Shown: in pieces, positions 28,217-37,862 of the stretch | How the letters are laid out: each line of letters begins with the position of its first letter | How positions within the stretch are numbered: position 1 is the first letter of the stretch | Assembly (NCBI GenBank): GCA_018241505.1 | Contig: JAFEDS010000009.1 | Span: 590,564-654,563, forward strand | Source of the DNA: Pseudomonadota bacterium | GTDB lineage: Bacteria; Pseudomonadota; Gammaproteobacteria; Steroidobacterales; Steroidobacteraceae | Reading direction: 5' to 3' | Length of the DNA stretch: 64,000 nt | Position numbers and translations under genes: made by a program | The notes under the pieces: model-generated | The model's database searches: none | What the model was told of the DNA's origin: nothing | What the model saw: only the letters and a program-made list of their open reading frames with translations

Positions 28217-28852
28217 CTAGTGACTGGACGCGTCATCCAACAACCGACGCGCGCACTCACAGCCGATGCTGAAGGCATCGTGGACTCCCACGACTTCGAC
28301 TCCCGGATGCTGCGACGACCAGCTGCGTGCTGCGATAGCGGAAGCGAAGAAGTGGACGTGGCAGCAAAACGCGCTCCGGATATCCGGGGTGTCTGGCGGG
28401 CGGACCAGCGATACTGCCGCACCCGCTGGCTCGACCGCTCGTGTCGCGGTGGGAGTGACGGTGAGCGACACGGGCGCGCCGGTGGCAACACAACGTGAGA
28501 CCACCCGGGCTGTGCGACCGATCAGCGCCGGGAAGAACAACGTGTCAAACGCGCACCAGGTGTACAGTCGGCGATCCTCGATCTCGAATCGATATGCGGT
28601 CTCACGCAACGTGAGTCCGTAGCCGATCACACAACCGTGGTCGTCCCACTCGGTGCCGATCGCCTGCTCGAGCGCCGCGTCCACGCGCGTGAGGGGCCAG
28701 TGAAGGGCCGCCGCAAGCGTCGCCGGCGAGACGGGGTTTCCTTTGGCGAGTTCGCGCAACAGCGCGACGAAGAGTTGCGCAAAGCCGTCGGACCGGCGAG
28801 CCCTCGTCAGCCGCTCAACGAGCTCCGTCGCATACCGAGCGGGGTCCGTCAT
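28217..28852 (-). CDS. merB: Organomercurial lyase MerB (copy 1)
   Basis: A 211-residue alkylmercury lyase that cleaves the C-Hg bond of organomercurials and passes Hg(II) to MerA. The catalytic set is present: C100 and D103 in [16 protein letters not shown] and C163 in [12 protein letters not shown], equivalent to C96, D99 and C159 of the classical enzyme. The N-terminal winged-helix-like part ([20 protein letters not shown]) is also typical. It begins 6 bases after merA stops, so it is the last gene of a merT-merP-merA-merB operon. A second, clearly distinct merB lies at 52124-52777. Confidence 0.9.
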   Translation of the reverse strand: MTDPARYATELVERLTRARRSDGFAQLFVALLRELAKGNPVSPATLAAALHWPLTRVDAALEQAIGTEWDDHGCVIGYGLTLRETAYRFEIEDRRLYTWCAFDTLFFPALIGRTARVVSRCVATGAPVSLTVTPTATRAVEPAGAAVSLVRPPDTPDIRSAFCCHVHFFASAIAARSWSSQHPGVEVVGVHDAFSIGCECARRLLDDASSH

Positions 28853-28858
28853 TGGGTC

Positions 28859-30535
<1,677 letters not shown>

Positions 30536-30544
30536 TCAATCCGC

Positions 30545-30817
30545 CTACTGTTTGAGGCTGGACGGGTAGCCCGCGTCCCGGGTCGCCTGGGTCAGTTTCT
30601 GGGGGTTGGCTTTGGCATTATCGAAGGTCACGACCGCTTCGCGTTTCTCGAAGCTCACGTTCACTTGACTGACGCCCTCCACTTTGGAGAGGGCTGTCTT
30701 GACGGTGATGGGGCAGGCGGCGCAGGTCATTCCGGGCACCGATAGCGTGACTGTTTGGGGACTCGCCCAGGCGGGCGCCACACAAGCTGAGGCGACGGCG
30801 AAAAGAAGTCGTTTCAC
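30545..30817 (-). CDS. merP: Periplasmic mercury-binding protein MerP
   Basis: A 90-residue precursor with signal peptide MKRLLFAVASACVAPAWA and one heavy-metal domain, SVPGMTCAACPITVKTALSKV, with the Hg-binding CAAC pair. It binds Hg(II) in the periplasm and delivers it to MerT. The start is GTG at 30817 with GGGAG upstream. Between merT (13-base gap) and merA (9-base gap). Confidence 0.93.
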   Translation of the reverse strand: MKRLLFAVASACVAPAWASPQTVTLSVPGMTCAACPITVKTALSKVEGVSQVNVSFEKREAVVTFDNAKANPQKLTQATRDAGYPSSLKQ

Positions 30818-30830
30818 GATGAGCTCCCGA

Positions 30831-31181
30831 TCAATAGAAGAAAGGCAACACGTAGGGGAAAATCATCGCCACAAGGACCAGGGCGGCGACGACCCAGAAG
30901 ATCAGTTTGTAGGTGGTCCGAACCTGGGGAATCGCGCAAACCTCGCCCGGTCGGCAGGCCGATGCCGGCCGGAAGATTCGCCGCCCGGCAAAGAACAGCG
31001 CAGCCAGTGCCGCACCGATAAACACGGGGCGATAGGGCTCCAGAGTCGTCAGGTTGCCGATCCAGGCCCCGCTGAAGCCCAGAGCGACCAGGACCAGTGG
31101 CCCGAGGCAGCAGGTGGAGGCAAGAATCGCCGCGAGTCCGCCAGCGGCGAGCGTAGCTCGCGCAGTGTGTCGTTCCGCCAT
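30831..31181 (-). CDS. merT: Mercury transporter MerT
   Basis: A 116-residue inner-membrane protein with three helices. The first carries the vicinal cysteines STCCLGPLVLVALGFSGAW that receive Hg(II) from MerP. A cytoplasmic loop carries a second pair (ASACRPGEVCAI), and the third helix is LIFWVVAALVLVAMIFPYVLPF. First gene of the merTPAB operon, about 40 bases downstream of a MerR-type promoter. Unlike the classical arrangement, no merR lies divergently next to it; the nearest merR is at 52810-53214. Confidence 0.93.
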   Translation of the reverse strand: MAERHTARATLAAGGLAAILASTCCLGPLVLVALGFSGAWIGNLTTLEPYRPVFIGAALAALFFAGRRIFRPASACRPGEVCAIPQVRTTYKLIFWVVAALVLVAMIFPYVLPFFY

Positions 31182-31218
31182 GAAAGCGCTATTCCCGAGG
31201 TGTCGTCCGATAGGGGCA

Positions 31219-31249
31219 ACGATACTTCCGTAGTCAAGTACGGAGTCAA
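31219..31249 (-). promoter_or_regulatory. MerR-controlled promoter of merTPAB
   Basis: Reading on the minus strand: -35 TTGACT (31249-31244), a 19-base spacer with the dyad CCGTA...TACGG, then -10 TATCGT (31224-31219). A long 19-base spacer with this dyad is the signature of MerR-regulated mer promoters. The same element occurs at 51988, 53216 and 60091. Confidence 0.85.
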
Positions 31250-31416
31250 GGGGTCATGGGCGACGATCGAATGGGCCGCACTGCAGCGAGGCGGCCGAGC
31301 TGGCCGCACTGCGGCTCGCCGATATCCGCGCCCGTCTGGCCGACCTTGCCCGATGGAGCGGGTATTGTCCAGGTTGGTCCAGAAGTGCCCGCGCCCCCGG
31401 GGAGAGCTCGTCAGTT
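31250..31416. other. Region upstream of the mer and second ECF promoters
   Basis: A short divergent intergenic stretch with no recognisable gene; a merR would be expected here in a classical operon, but none is present. Short chance frames exist on both strands. Confidence 0.5.
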
Positions 31417-31441
31417 GTAACAGCAAGCACCCCGTTGCGTC
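31417..31441 (+). promoter_or_regulatory. Putative ECF-type promoter
   Basis: GTAACA (31417-31422), 15 bases, CGTC (31438-31441), about 84 bases before the ECF gene. Boxes and spacing are identical to those at 27248-27272, which supports recognition by the same or a closely related ECF factor. Confidence 0.5.
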
Positions 31442-31524
31442 TCACCCCATAAGAGCCCCGTCAGTCCACCATTCGCAAGCGCGTGCGGTGCCGCTGTCTT
31501 TCACGGGGAAATTTTGGAGGTTTT

Positions 31525-32124
31525 ATGGCGCGTTCGCGAAACGAGGGAGCTGCCCTGCTGCGGGACGACTGGTCCCCTGCGCAAGGGCACCGTGAGGCCC
31601 GAATCACACAGGTCCTGGAGTCATTGCGTCCGGAGCTCGCGCGCTTCGCGACGTGGCTCGCGGGCGACCGATCCATTGCGGAGGAGGTCGTCCAGGAAGC
31701 GATGCTCCGGGCATGGCGTGCCCGAGATTCCCTCAAGGATTTGACCGCCTCGCGTGCCTGGCTGCTGACGATCGCGCGCCGGGAGTACGCCCGCCTATTC
31801 AGGCGCAAGCGATTGGATCTAGTCAGTTTGGAGGAATGGCACGCCATCGACAGCCAGGAGCTGGAGGCCCAGACCGAAGTCGCGCGTCCCGACGACGAGT
31901 TCCACGATTTGCGCGCGGCCATCCTGAAGCTTCCGATCGACTATCGCGAACCTCTGATTCTGCAAGTCATGGGCGGGTTGACGGCCACGGAGATCGCGTC
32001 CGAGTTGGGCCTCTCATTGACCGCGGTGCTCACCCGTCTGTTCCGGGCACGAAACAAACTTCGCGTGCTGTTTGGAGAGGCCCCGGCGGAGGGCACACCA
32101 GATCCGATTGAAGCCGTTGGATAG
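31525..32124 (+). CDS. Second ECF-family sigma factor
   Basis: A 199-residue sigma factor with region 2 (GDRSIAEEVVQEAMLRAWRA, then SRAWLLTIARREYARLFRRK) and region 4 (LPIDYREPLILQVMGGLTA, ELGLSLTAVLTRLFRARNKL). ATG 31525 has a strong GGAGG four bases upstream and is preferred over an earlier in-frame ATG at 31483. No anti-sigma gene follows, unlike at 27309. A small cysteine-containing protein at 38423-38674 could be one, but this is speculative. The short C-terminal extension FGEAPAEGTPDPIEAVG is not conserved. It may control the neighbouring bufferin operon, since ECF factors commonly do so, but no matching promoter was found there. Confidence 0.8.
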   Translation: MARSRNEGAALLRDDWSPAQGHREARITQVLESLRPELARFATWLAGDRSIAEEVVQEAMLRAWRARDSLKDLTASRAWLLTIARREYARLFRRKRLDLVSLEEWHAIDSQELEAQTEVARPDDEFHDLRAAILKLPIDYREPLILQVMGGLTATEIASELGLSLTAVLTRLFRARNKLRVLFGEAPAEGTPDPIEAVG

Positions 32125-32258
32125 GGGAGGCGCATCCGGTACGCGCGCGACCTGCAGCACGAGGCCGGTCGCCCGCCCTGCATTGACGGTGCATCGCGGT
32201 CCATCGTTGGATTGGACTTGCTATCGTAAGATGGTGACTTAAGACTGCGGGCGTGCAC

Positions 32259-33257
32259 CTACCCGAGTGACGGGATCCACTCCGCCAACGCGCGGCCATA
32301 GGCGTCCGGCGAAATCTCTTGAACGTAGTGGCTTCCGTAGAGGGTCACTTCCTTCTGATTGGGAAATGTCCGCACGAACTTAAGGAGCTCGGGGTTGGCG
32401 AGAATGGCACCGGGTAGTGCGTGCAGGAACAGCTTGGGTGTCGCTGCCGAGTGGGCGAGCCACGCCGAGTACTCATCGGCCATCTTGGCGTTGGTGGGAT
32501 TGTAAGCCGGCAACTCGCGCGGCCACTGCAATGTGGGCCAGCGATCGGCGCCGGGTTGGAGATAGGGTCGCCGATACTCGGCCTCGTCTGCCTCCGTCAA
32601 GTAGTATTTCAGCCCACCGATGAGGAGTTGTTCCACAAAGATGTTGTCATCCAGTACGAGGTGCTCCCCTTCGGAGGTCTGGAATCGATCGAACAACGTC
32701 GGGCCGGCGGCCGCAGGCGGCTGTGGGGGTGGACTGTTGGGCACCCTTACGATGGCTTCGGAATACGCAATCCCGCGCACCGCCGAAGGGTTGTGAGACG
32801 CGAAGTCGAATCCGAGTCCCGAACCCCAGTCGTGAATCACGAATACAACATCGCGATCAACTTTGAGCGTATTCAGTAATCCGAAGAGAAATTTCCGATG
32901 CGTGGCGTAGTTATAGACACCTGGACCGGGATTCGGCAACTTGGCCGAGTCTCCCATGCCAATGAGATCCGGGGCGATGCAGCGGCCCAGATGCTCGACA
33001 TGCGGCATGATGTTCCGCCAGAGATAAGAAGAGGTCGGATTACCGTGCAGGAAAACAATCGGCCGGCCTGAGCCCATTTCAACATAGGTCATTTTCTCAC
33101 CGTGCACGGTGACGTACCGTTTGATCTCTCGCCACGCCCGCTCCGACTGCGTGGGACTGGTCGCCGGCTTTCCTGTCACAGGTGATGCCGCCACCGCAAG
33201 TCCGGCACCGCCGGCCCCAGCCAGAAACCAGCGGCGATTCAGGGCGTCTGTATTCAT
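32259..33257 (-). CDS. Tat-exported haloalkane-dehalogenase-like alpha/beta hydrolase
   Basis: A 332-residue protein with a twin-arginine leader (NRRWFLAGAGGAGLAVAA, RR at 8-9), so probably periplasmic. The mature part fits haloalkane dehalogenases: oxyanion/halide segment LHGNPTSSYLWRNI with N73, nucleophile D143 in IHDWGSGLGFD with halide-binding W144, a candidate acid E167, and H310 in GSHYVQEISPD. The Gly-rich and WPRELP segments are also typical. The enzyme would hydrolyse a C-halogen bond, though epoxide or ester hydrolysis is not excluded. It overlaps the doxX gene of the bufferin operon by 4 bases, so it is co-transcribed with a copper-responsive type of system, an unusual pairing. 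Confidence 0.75.
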   Translation of the reverse strand: MNTDALNRRWFLAGAGGAGLAVAASPVTGKPATSPTQSERAWREIKRYVTVHGEKMTYVEMGSGRPIVFLHGNPTSSYLWRNIMPHVEHLGRCIAPDLIGMGDSAKLPNPGPGVYNYATHRKFLFGLLNTLKVDRDVVFVIHDWGSGLGFDFASHNPSAVRGIAYSEAIVRVPNSPPPQPPAAAGPTLFDRFQTSEGEHLVLDDNIFVEQLLIGGLKYYLTEADEAEYRRPYLQPGADRWPTLQWPRELPAYNPTNAKMADEYSAWLAHSAATPKLFLHALPGAILANPELLKFVRTFPNQKEVTLYGSHYVQEISPDAYGRALAEWIPSLG

Positions 33258-33799
33258 ACTTTCGGCGCCGTCGATGAGGCCGCGGGTCGTCGCCCCAGCA
33301 TCCGGGCAATCCAGAAGTCAACCGAGGCTCGCCCGGGCCCCAAGGCGATGATCGACACGGCGAGCGCGGCCCAGGGAAGGTGAAAGTTGGCCCATCCCTC
33401 CGGCACCGTCAGTTGAATCACTGCGGTCATGATCAGCAGCCCCAGCGCGCTCAATCGGGTGGCGAGCCCGATGAGGAGCAAACAAGGCAGTACGATTTCG
33501 GCTACGCTGTCGAGCAAGGCCAGCACGTCCGGAAACGGAAAGTCATAGGCGTGGCCAAAGAGATGGAGCTTGAACTGCTCTTCGAAGAGGAACTCCGCAG
33601 CGGGCGAGAGTTGGAAAAAGCCGCTCCACTTGGTGAGTCCGGAGCGTAGAAAGGGTATCGCGAGCGCCACGCGCGCCAGCGGCGCAGCGATGAGCAGGGC
33701 CATCCACCCGAGCTTCTCCAGGAAATATTGGCCTTTGGGCGCGAGGCGCCCGAGGAATCCATCGGCGTGTTGGACAGTTTCGCTTGACATCGAGTTCAA
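33254..33799 (-). CDS. DoxX-family protein of the bufferin operon
   Basis: A 181-residue membrane protein with four helices: LGWMALLIAAPLARVALAIPF, the family segment RSGLTKWSGFFQ, VAEIVLPCLLLIGLATRLSAL, and LPWAALAVSIIALGPGRASVDF. DoxX genes are frequent members of bufABCD-type operons (then called bufD), with a suggested but unproven link to the respiratory chain. It starts 3 bases after bufC ends and overlaps the downstream hydrolase by 4 bases, so the five genes from bufA1 form one operon. Compare the DoxX at 25831-26340, next to a decayed bufferin. Confidence 0.8.
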   Translation of the reverse strand: MNSMSSETVQHADGFLGRLAPKGQYFLEKLGWMALLIAAPLARVALAIPFLRSGLTKWSGFFQLSPAAEFLFEEQFKLHLFGHAYDFPFPDVLALLDSVAEIVLPCLLLIGLATRLSALGLLIMTAVIQLTVPEGWANFHLPWAALAVSIIALGPGRASVDFWIARMLGRRPAASSTAPKV

Positions 33800-33802
33800 C
33801 TC

Positions 33803-34576
33803 TTACGGTGATCGCACGACACCCACGATCAGACCGCTCTCGAGGAGGGCGATCAAGTGGGAAGACAGATCGAAAGTGGCATCCCTGCTCAGGGCCGCTT
33901 GGCTCGCTTCGATGAGGGTTTCCCCGCGGGCGAGGGCATCCAACAGCGGCGCCGCGCCCGGTGGCATCTGCCGGACCTCGACGTCGGCCTCGGGGCGCAG
34001 GATCAGAACATCCTCACCGCCGGCGTCGAGGTCGACGGGTGCCGGCACGCCATTGGCGATGTTCATGCGCCAGATGGTGAGCGCCGGGTACGGCGAACGG
34101 ATGATGCGCATGGAGGGATGCACCTTCAGTCGAATCTCCCCGGCGCGCTGCGCCACCACGCCGCCTAACTCGTCCAGGTCTAAGGAGGCGACATCCGGCG
34201 CGTGGTACGCTTCGAGCCACCCGCGCTCGATGCGCGCGACGTCGAACAAGTACGGGAGCGACGCCAGAGGTTCGAAATCCCTCAAGAACTGCGGAAAGGT
34301 CGCGCCGTACTCCAGCATGATCGGCGAGCACGGGGGGTGTTGGGCGGCATAGAATCGCGCGAGGGCTGTAAAACAATCCTCCCCGACGAGTCGCGCGACC
34401 GCGACATAACTGTCGCGCAACGCCTCAATCAGGCTCACCATGACGTTGTTCCGATAGACCCCAAATCGCTGCTCGTCCGGTACCTGATGCGGACCCACAC
34501 AGCCCTCGGGCACGGCCCGGCGCGGGTCCAGCAGGGCTTCGGCAAACTCGCGCTGGCGCTCAGCGAGCGTTGGCAC
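33803..34576 (-). CDS. bufC: Bufferin maturation partner BufC (HvfC/BufC family, DUF2063)
   Basis: A 257-residue protein. The N-terminal half is the DUF2063/HvfC domain: LAERQREFAEALL, then FGVYRNNVMVSLIEALRDSYVAVARLVGEDCFTALARFY (quoted in part: FGVYRNNVMVSLIEAL, VGEDCF) and PCSPIMLEYGATFPQFL. The C-terminal half is a winged beta-rich domain. BufC pairs with the iron enzyme BufB and is thought to present the precursor peptide's leader. It overlaps bufB by 17 bases. Despite the DNA-binding name in databases, the known role is as a scaffold in RiPP maturation. Confidence 0.85.
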   Translation of the reverse strand: MPTLAERQREFAEALLDPRRAVPEGCVGPHQVPDEQRFGVYRNNVMVSLIEALRDSYVAVARLVGEDCFTALARFYAAQHPPCSPIMLEYGATFPQFLRDFEPLASLPYLFDVARIERGWLEAYHAPDVASLDLDELGGVVAQRAGEIRLKVHPSMRIIRSPYPALTIWRMNIANGVPAPVDLDAGGEDVLILRPEADVEVRQMPPGAAPLLDALARGETLIEASQAALSRDATFDLSSHLIALLESGLIVGVVRSP

Positions 34577-35471
34577 GGCGCAGCTCCTCGTGTTGATGCG
34601 CTGGGGCGCCAGCCAGAATGGCCTGCGCGCGCTGCGCTTCGCTCTCGAGCTGTGTCCACGCCGGAATGTGGTTGTCCCACTCGATCAGCGTGGGCCGAGG
34701 ACCGGTCAGCTCGATCGCCAGGGCGAAGAGTTGCCAGACCGGCTCCGCCACCGGGCAATCGTGGGAGTCGATCAGCAATGGTCGGCCGGCCCCATCCGTT
34801 CGCGAGGCATGCCCTGCCAGGTGGATCTCGCGGACGCGTGAAACGGGGAAGTCGCGCAGGTACTGCTGAGGGTCCCACCCATGATTGGTGCAACTGACGT
34901 GCACGTTGTTCACATCCAGGAGGAGGGCGCATCCCGTACACCGCGCGACCTCCGCAATGAACTCCACTTCCGAGTACGTCGTGTCGGCGAACCGGACGTA
35001 CGTGGAGGGGTTCTCGAGCGCCATTTGACGACCGAGCACGTCCTGCACATGGTCAACGTGATCGATCACGATGCGCAGGCTCTCATCTGTATACGGCAGC
35101 GGGAGCAAATCGTTCAGAAACGATGCCCCCTGTGAGGACCACGCCAGATGCTCGGAAAACAACATCGGCTCGTAGCGCCGGATCAACTCTTTCAGGCGCC
35201 GCAGATGATCCCGATCCAGGGGCCGGTCCGCGCCGAGCGACAGACCCACGCCGTGGAGTGACAAAGGGTATCGCTCGCGGATGGCTGTGAGATAGCGGTG
35301 CGGCGGTCCGCCCGCTCCCATGTAGTTTTCGGCGTGAACCTCGAAGAAGCCCAACGCCGGCCGCGACTCCAGAATCTCGCGGTAATGCACGGGCTTCAAG
35401 CCAACACCGGCGGACGCCAGGGGCGCGCCGCGCGCATCGTTCAGACTCGAGGGGGTGCGAGCCTTCATCAT
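34560..35471 (-). CDS. bufB: MNIO-family bufferin-modifying enzyme BufB (DUF692)
   Basis: A 303-residue TIM-barrel enzyme of the multinuclear non-heme iron oxidase family. Motifs: GVGLKPVHYREIL, FFEVHAENYMG, SLHGVGLSLG, FSEHLAW, ENPSTYVRF, LLLDVNNVHVSC, EIHLAGHA and LIDSHDCPV. The His, Glu, Asp and Asn residues in these motifs form the metal-binding centre. MNIOs modify cysteines of small precursors, in bufferins to thiooxazole-type groups that bind copper. The start is ATG 35471, 85 bases after the bufA1 stop, and the end overlaps bufC by 17 bases. It could also act on the MerC-fused bufferin domain at 60287-61057, which has no own MNIO nearby. Confidence 0.9.
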   Translation of the reverse strand: MMKARTPSSLNDARGAPLASAGVGLKPVHYREILESRPALGFFEVHAENYMGAGGPPHRYLTAIRERYPLSLHGVGLSLGADRPLDRDHLRRLKELIRRYEPMLFSEHLAWSSQGASFLNDLLPLPYTDESLRIVIDHVDHVQDVLGRQMALENPSTYVRFADTTYSEVEFIAEVARCTGCALLLDVNNVHVSCTNHGWDPQQYLRDFPVSRVREIHLAGHASRTDGAGRPLLIDSHDCPVAEPVWQLFALAIELTGPRPTLIEWDNHIPAWTQLESEAQRAQAILAGAPAHQHEELRRANAR

Positions 35472-35556
35472 TCTCTCATTGCCATTCCAACATTTTCAGC
35501 GGACCGAACCTGCAGCTCCACAGGCTCGGTCCCGCCTCGAAAGCGCCGAAGAGGCT

Positions 35557-35910
35557 TCAGGTCGATTTCGGCTTCAGGCTTCCCGTACCGTTCGGGGTCT
35601 GAATGGTGGTACAGGTTCCTTTGGCGACGAGCTTGAAAGCGTTGCCCTGATAGTCCGACGTGCTCGTGCCTGCGCAAGTGGTGCCGGCACCGGCGTAGCA
35701 GTCGTTCTGACCCTTCAGAGCGACTCCATAGCACTGCTCGAACTTACCGCTCTTCATTGCCTTCATCGTCTTTGCTTGGTTCTCCTTCATCATTTTCATC
35801 TGCTGCTCGCTCATCTGCATGCCCTGGGCAGAGCTCAGGACGGGGGTCAACGTCCCCAGGACAGCGGCTAGAGCTCCGGCCACGACTGCGGATACGGCTC
35901 GATTCGACAT
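35557..35910 (-). CDS. bufA1: BufA1-type bufferin precursor (DUF2282), periplasmic metallophore
   Basis: A 117-residue precursor with signal peptide [20 protein letters not shown], a methionine-rich segment (residues ~31-52) and the four-cysteine DUF2282 core: C60, C71, C79 and C100 in [20 protein letters not shown] and [19 protein letters not shown]...GTC. BufB is expected to modify these cysteines, giving a copper-binding peptide exported to the periplasm. It is the first gene of the operon, with GGAGG six bases before the ATG. The methionine-rich stretch before the core is notable and could add Cu(I) affinity. Confidence 0.9.
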   Translation of the reverse strand: MSNRAVSAVVAGALAAVLGTLTPVLSSAQGMQMSEQQMKMMKENQAKTMKAMKSGKFEQCYGVALKGQNDCYAGAGTTCAGTSTSDYQGNAFKLVAKGTCTTIQTPNGTGSLKPKST

Positions 35911-36125
35911 GTCAATCCTCCAATTTTCGGTGATGTTACGGATGGTTCGGTTTCTTGAATAACGACGGGACTCGCCAACCTCGCAAGGTGGGCAAAGACC
36001 GCGCTCAATGTGCGTCTGGAGCCGATCCAGTGAGTTCTCTCGATCGGCTCCTCACGTATACAAAGACCCCCTGGACAGCGTGCATATTGCGGCTCCCACT
36101 CTTGCGGACAGCGCGCGGTGTTGTC

Positions 36126-36839
36126 TCAAAACCGGGTGGTGAGGCGTGTCAGCCAGGCCGGCGAGATCTCGACGAGGAAGCTCTCCAGGGGTTTGTCGAG
36201 CCCCGTCAGGATGGCGGCGCCGGTCAAGCCCGCCACGATCCCCAGCACAATCTTCCCCCGGTGCCCGACGGAATAAAGCGAGCGACGCCATCGCCCCATG
36301 ACGCGCTGAGAGACCGCGCCTACGGCGGCCAGCGGGAGGGCCGCGCCGAGTCCGAAGACGAGCATCGTGAGGGCCACATCGGGCAGATCGCGCCCCTGGG
36401 CCGCCAGCACCGAGGCCGCCCCGAGGGTGGGTCCCGTGCAGGGACTCCACACGACACCGAGGGAGAGCCCGAGCAGAAATTGTCCGAGCAGGCCGGTGCC
36501 CGGATCGTGCTCTGACAACGGTGAGACCCACGAGGTCAGATGGCTCGCGCCAACAAGAAATCCCTGCTGAAGCTTCGGAACAATCATGACCGGCCCGATC
36601 CCGATCAGGAGGACCGCCGCGATGCTCCGGAACACGCCTTGATCCAGACCCAATTCGAATCCGACCGTGGCGATGAAGATCCCGACGAGGGTGAAGGACA
36701 TGGCAATGCCGGCGGCCAGCACCACCGGTCCCAGACGGTGTTTGGCCACCGCCGCACCGAAGATAATGGGCAGGATGGGCAGCACGCACGGTGAGAGGGC
36801 CGAGAGCACCCCGGCCGCGAAAGCGAACAGCGTATTCAT
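36126..36839 (-). CDS. CcdA/DsbD-like thiol-disulfide transmembrane protein
   Basis: A 237-residue polytopic membrane protein of the CcdA family, which carries electrons from cytoplasmic thioredoxin across the membrane. The two redox cysteines are in SPCVLPILP (first helix) and WSPCTGPTLG (fourth helix). The start MNTLFAFAAG (36839) lies 16 bases after the stop of the thioredoxin gene; the frame is open upstream but overlaps that gene. The pair probably reduces periplasmic cysteines, for example on bufferins or metal proteins. It is the last gene of a four-gene operon. Confidence 0.8.
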   Translation of the reverse strand: MNTLFAFAAGVLSALSPCVLPILPIIFGAAVAKHRLGPVVLAAGIAMSFTLVGIFIATVGFELGLDQGVFRSIAAVLLIGIGPVMIVPKLQQGFLVGASHLTSWVSPLSEHDPGTGLLGQFLLGLSLGVVWSPCTGPTLGAASVLAAQGRDLPDVALTMLVFGLGAALPLAAVGAVSQRVMGRWRRSLYSVGHRGKIVLGIVAGLTGAAILTGLDKPLESFLVEISPAWLTRLTTRF

Positions 36840-36855
36840 CGGCTCGAGCCAACCA

Positions 36856-37245
36856 CTAGGTACCGGCTGCCGCCAGCAGCAGTTGCTCAATGGAGCCTTC
36901 GCTCGTGTCGCCCACGGAGCGCGCCGCCTCGCGACGTCCCTTGAACACGATCAGGGTGCTTTGCGAGATGGCGTGAAACCGGCGCACGACGTCTTTCTGG
37001 GAGTCGAAATCAACACGGAAGACGACGAGGTGATCAAACTGGGGCTCGGAGGTCAGATGTTCGATGATCGGCTTCTGCGCCGCACAGGTGGGGCACCAGG
37101 AGGCCGTAATATCAACGAGGATCGGCTGATTGGCCTTTTGCGCCTGTTCGAACTGGCTCTCGGTGAAAGGCTGCGCGGGAGCCGCCCACAGCGGGGTGGC
37201 GAATGCGACAGCAACACTGGCGATAGCAATGCGAACAAACCTCAT
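36856..37245 (-). CDS. Periplasmic thioredoxin-like protein
   Basis: A 129-residue precursor with signal peptide MRFVRIAIASVAVAFATPLWA and a thioredoxin domain carrying ITASWCPTCAAQKP (CPTC active site), VVFRVDFDSQ and a cis-proline-like segment QSTLIVFKG, where the usual proline is replaced by Ser-Thr. This resembles the C-terminal domain of DsbD as a separate gene. It lies 11 bases downstream of the AhpD-like gene and directly upstream of the CcdA-like gene, which should reduce it. GGAG six bases before ATG 37245. Confidence 0.82.
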   Translation of the reverse strand: MRFVRIAIASVAVAFATPLWAAPAQPFTESQFEQAQKANQPILVDITASWCPTCAAQKPIIEHLTSEPQFDHLVVFRVDFDSQKDVVRRFHAISQSTLIVFKGRREAARSVGDTSEGSIEQLLLAAAGT

Positions 37246-37256
37246 CGTGGTCTCCG

Positions 37257-37853
37257 TTACAAGGGGTCTAAGGATTGGCGGTACGCGGGGCTGCGAGCGG
37301 ACACGGGCAGGCAGAATCCCTGCGCCGGCACATCGAGCGCCGCGTTGAATTTGGAGGAAAGGTTCTGAAAGGCGATGAGCCCGGTGAGCTCGACAATCGC
37401 CTCATCGCTCCACTGCGCCTTAACGCGTGCCCGCAATGGGTCGGTCACTTGATTCAGCGTGATCGCTTCGGCGTATTCCAGCGCCAGGCGCTCTGGAAGG
37501 TCGAAGAGCGTGCTCGCGCGCCAGTCGGCGAGCGCGCTCACCTTCTCGAGCGCAACACCCCTGCGAATGAGGGTTGCCGAATTGACATCAACACAGAACG
37601 CACATTGATTGATTTGCGAGACCCGGACAGTGACGAGCGAGCGCAGCGACGGCGGCAGGGGTGAGAGTCGTCGGTCCAGCGCGCCGTACAGGCACGCCAG
37701 ACCCAATAGCACCCGAGGCGACCGACCCCACAGGAGGCTGGGCTCGAGCACGTGCCCGTAGGCACGCCGCTGCAGCCGAAACAGCACACGCACGTACCAG
37801 GGATAACTCGATGCCGGTTTGCCGCTGACGAGTCTCACTGCTATGGCCCCCAC
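37257..37853 (-). CDS. AhpD-like (carboxymuconolactone decarboxylase family) protein
   Basis: A 198-residue protein with the family motif QINQCAFCVDVNSATLIRRG (CxxC plus the downstream acidic/His-like position), followed by a helical core ending LTGLIAFQNLSSKFNAAL. Such proteins act as peroxidases or disulfide reductases. The start is GTG at 37853, 9 bases after the DUF6789-like gene. It belongs to the operon with thioredoxin and CcdA-like genes, which suggests a shared thiol-redox role. The N-terminal ~50 residues are variable. Confidence 0.78.
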   Translation of the reverse strand: MGAIAVRLVSGKPASSYPWYVRVLFRLQRRAYGHVLEPSLLWGRSPRVLLGLACLYGALDRRLSPLPPSLRSLVTVRVSQINQCAFCVDVNSATLIRRGVALEKVSALADWRASTLFDLPERLALEYAEAITLNQVTDPLRARVKAQWSDEAIVELTGLIAFQNLSSKFNAALDVPAQGFCLPVSARSPAYRQSLDPL

Positions 37854-37862
37854 GCCGAACAG

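Noticed and set aside
35911-36000. ECF promoter of the GTAACA-N15-CGTC type before bufA1
   Set aside because: A GTAACA box is present on the minus strand at 35934-35939, but no CGTC lies at the required distance and the position would fall on the ribosome binding site.
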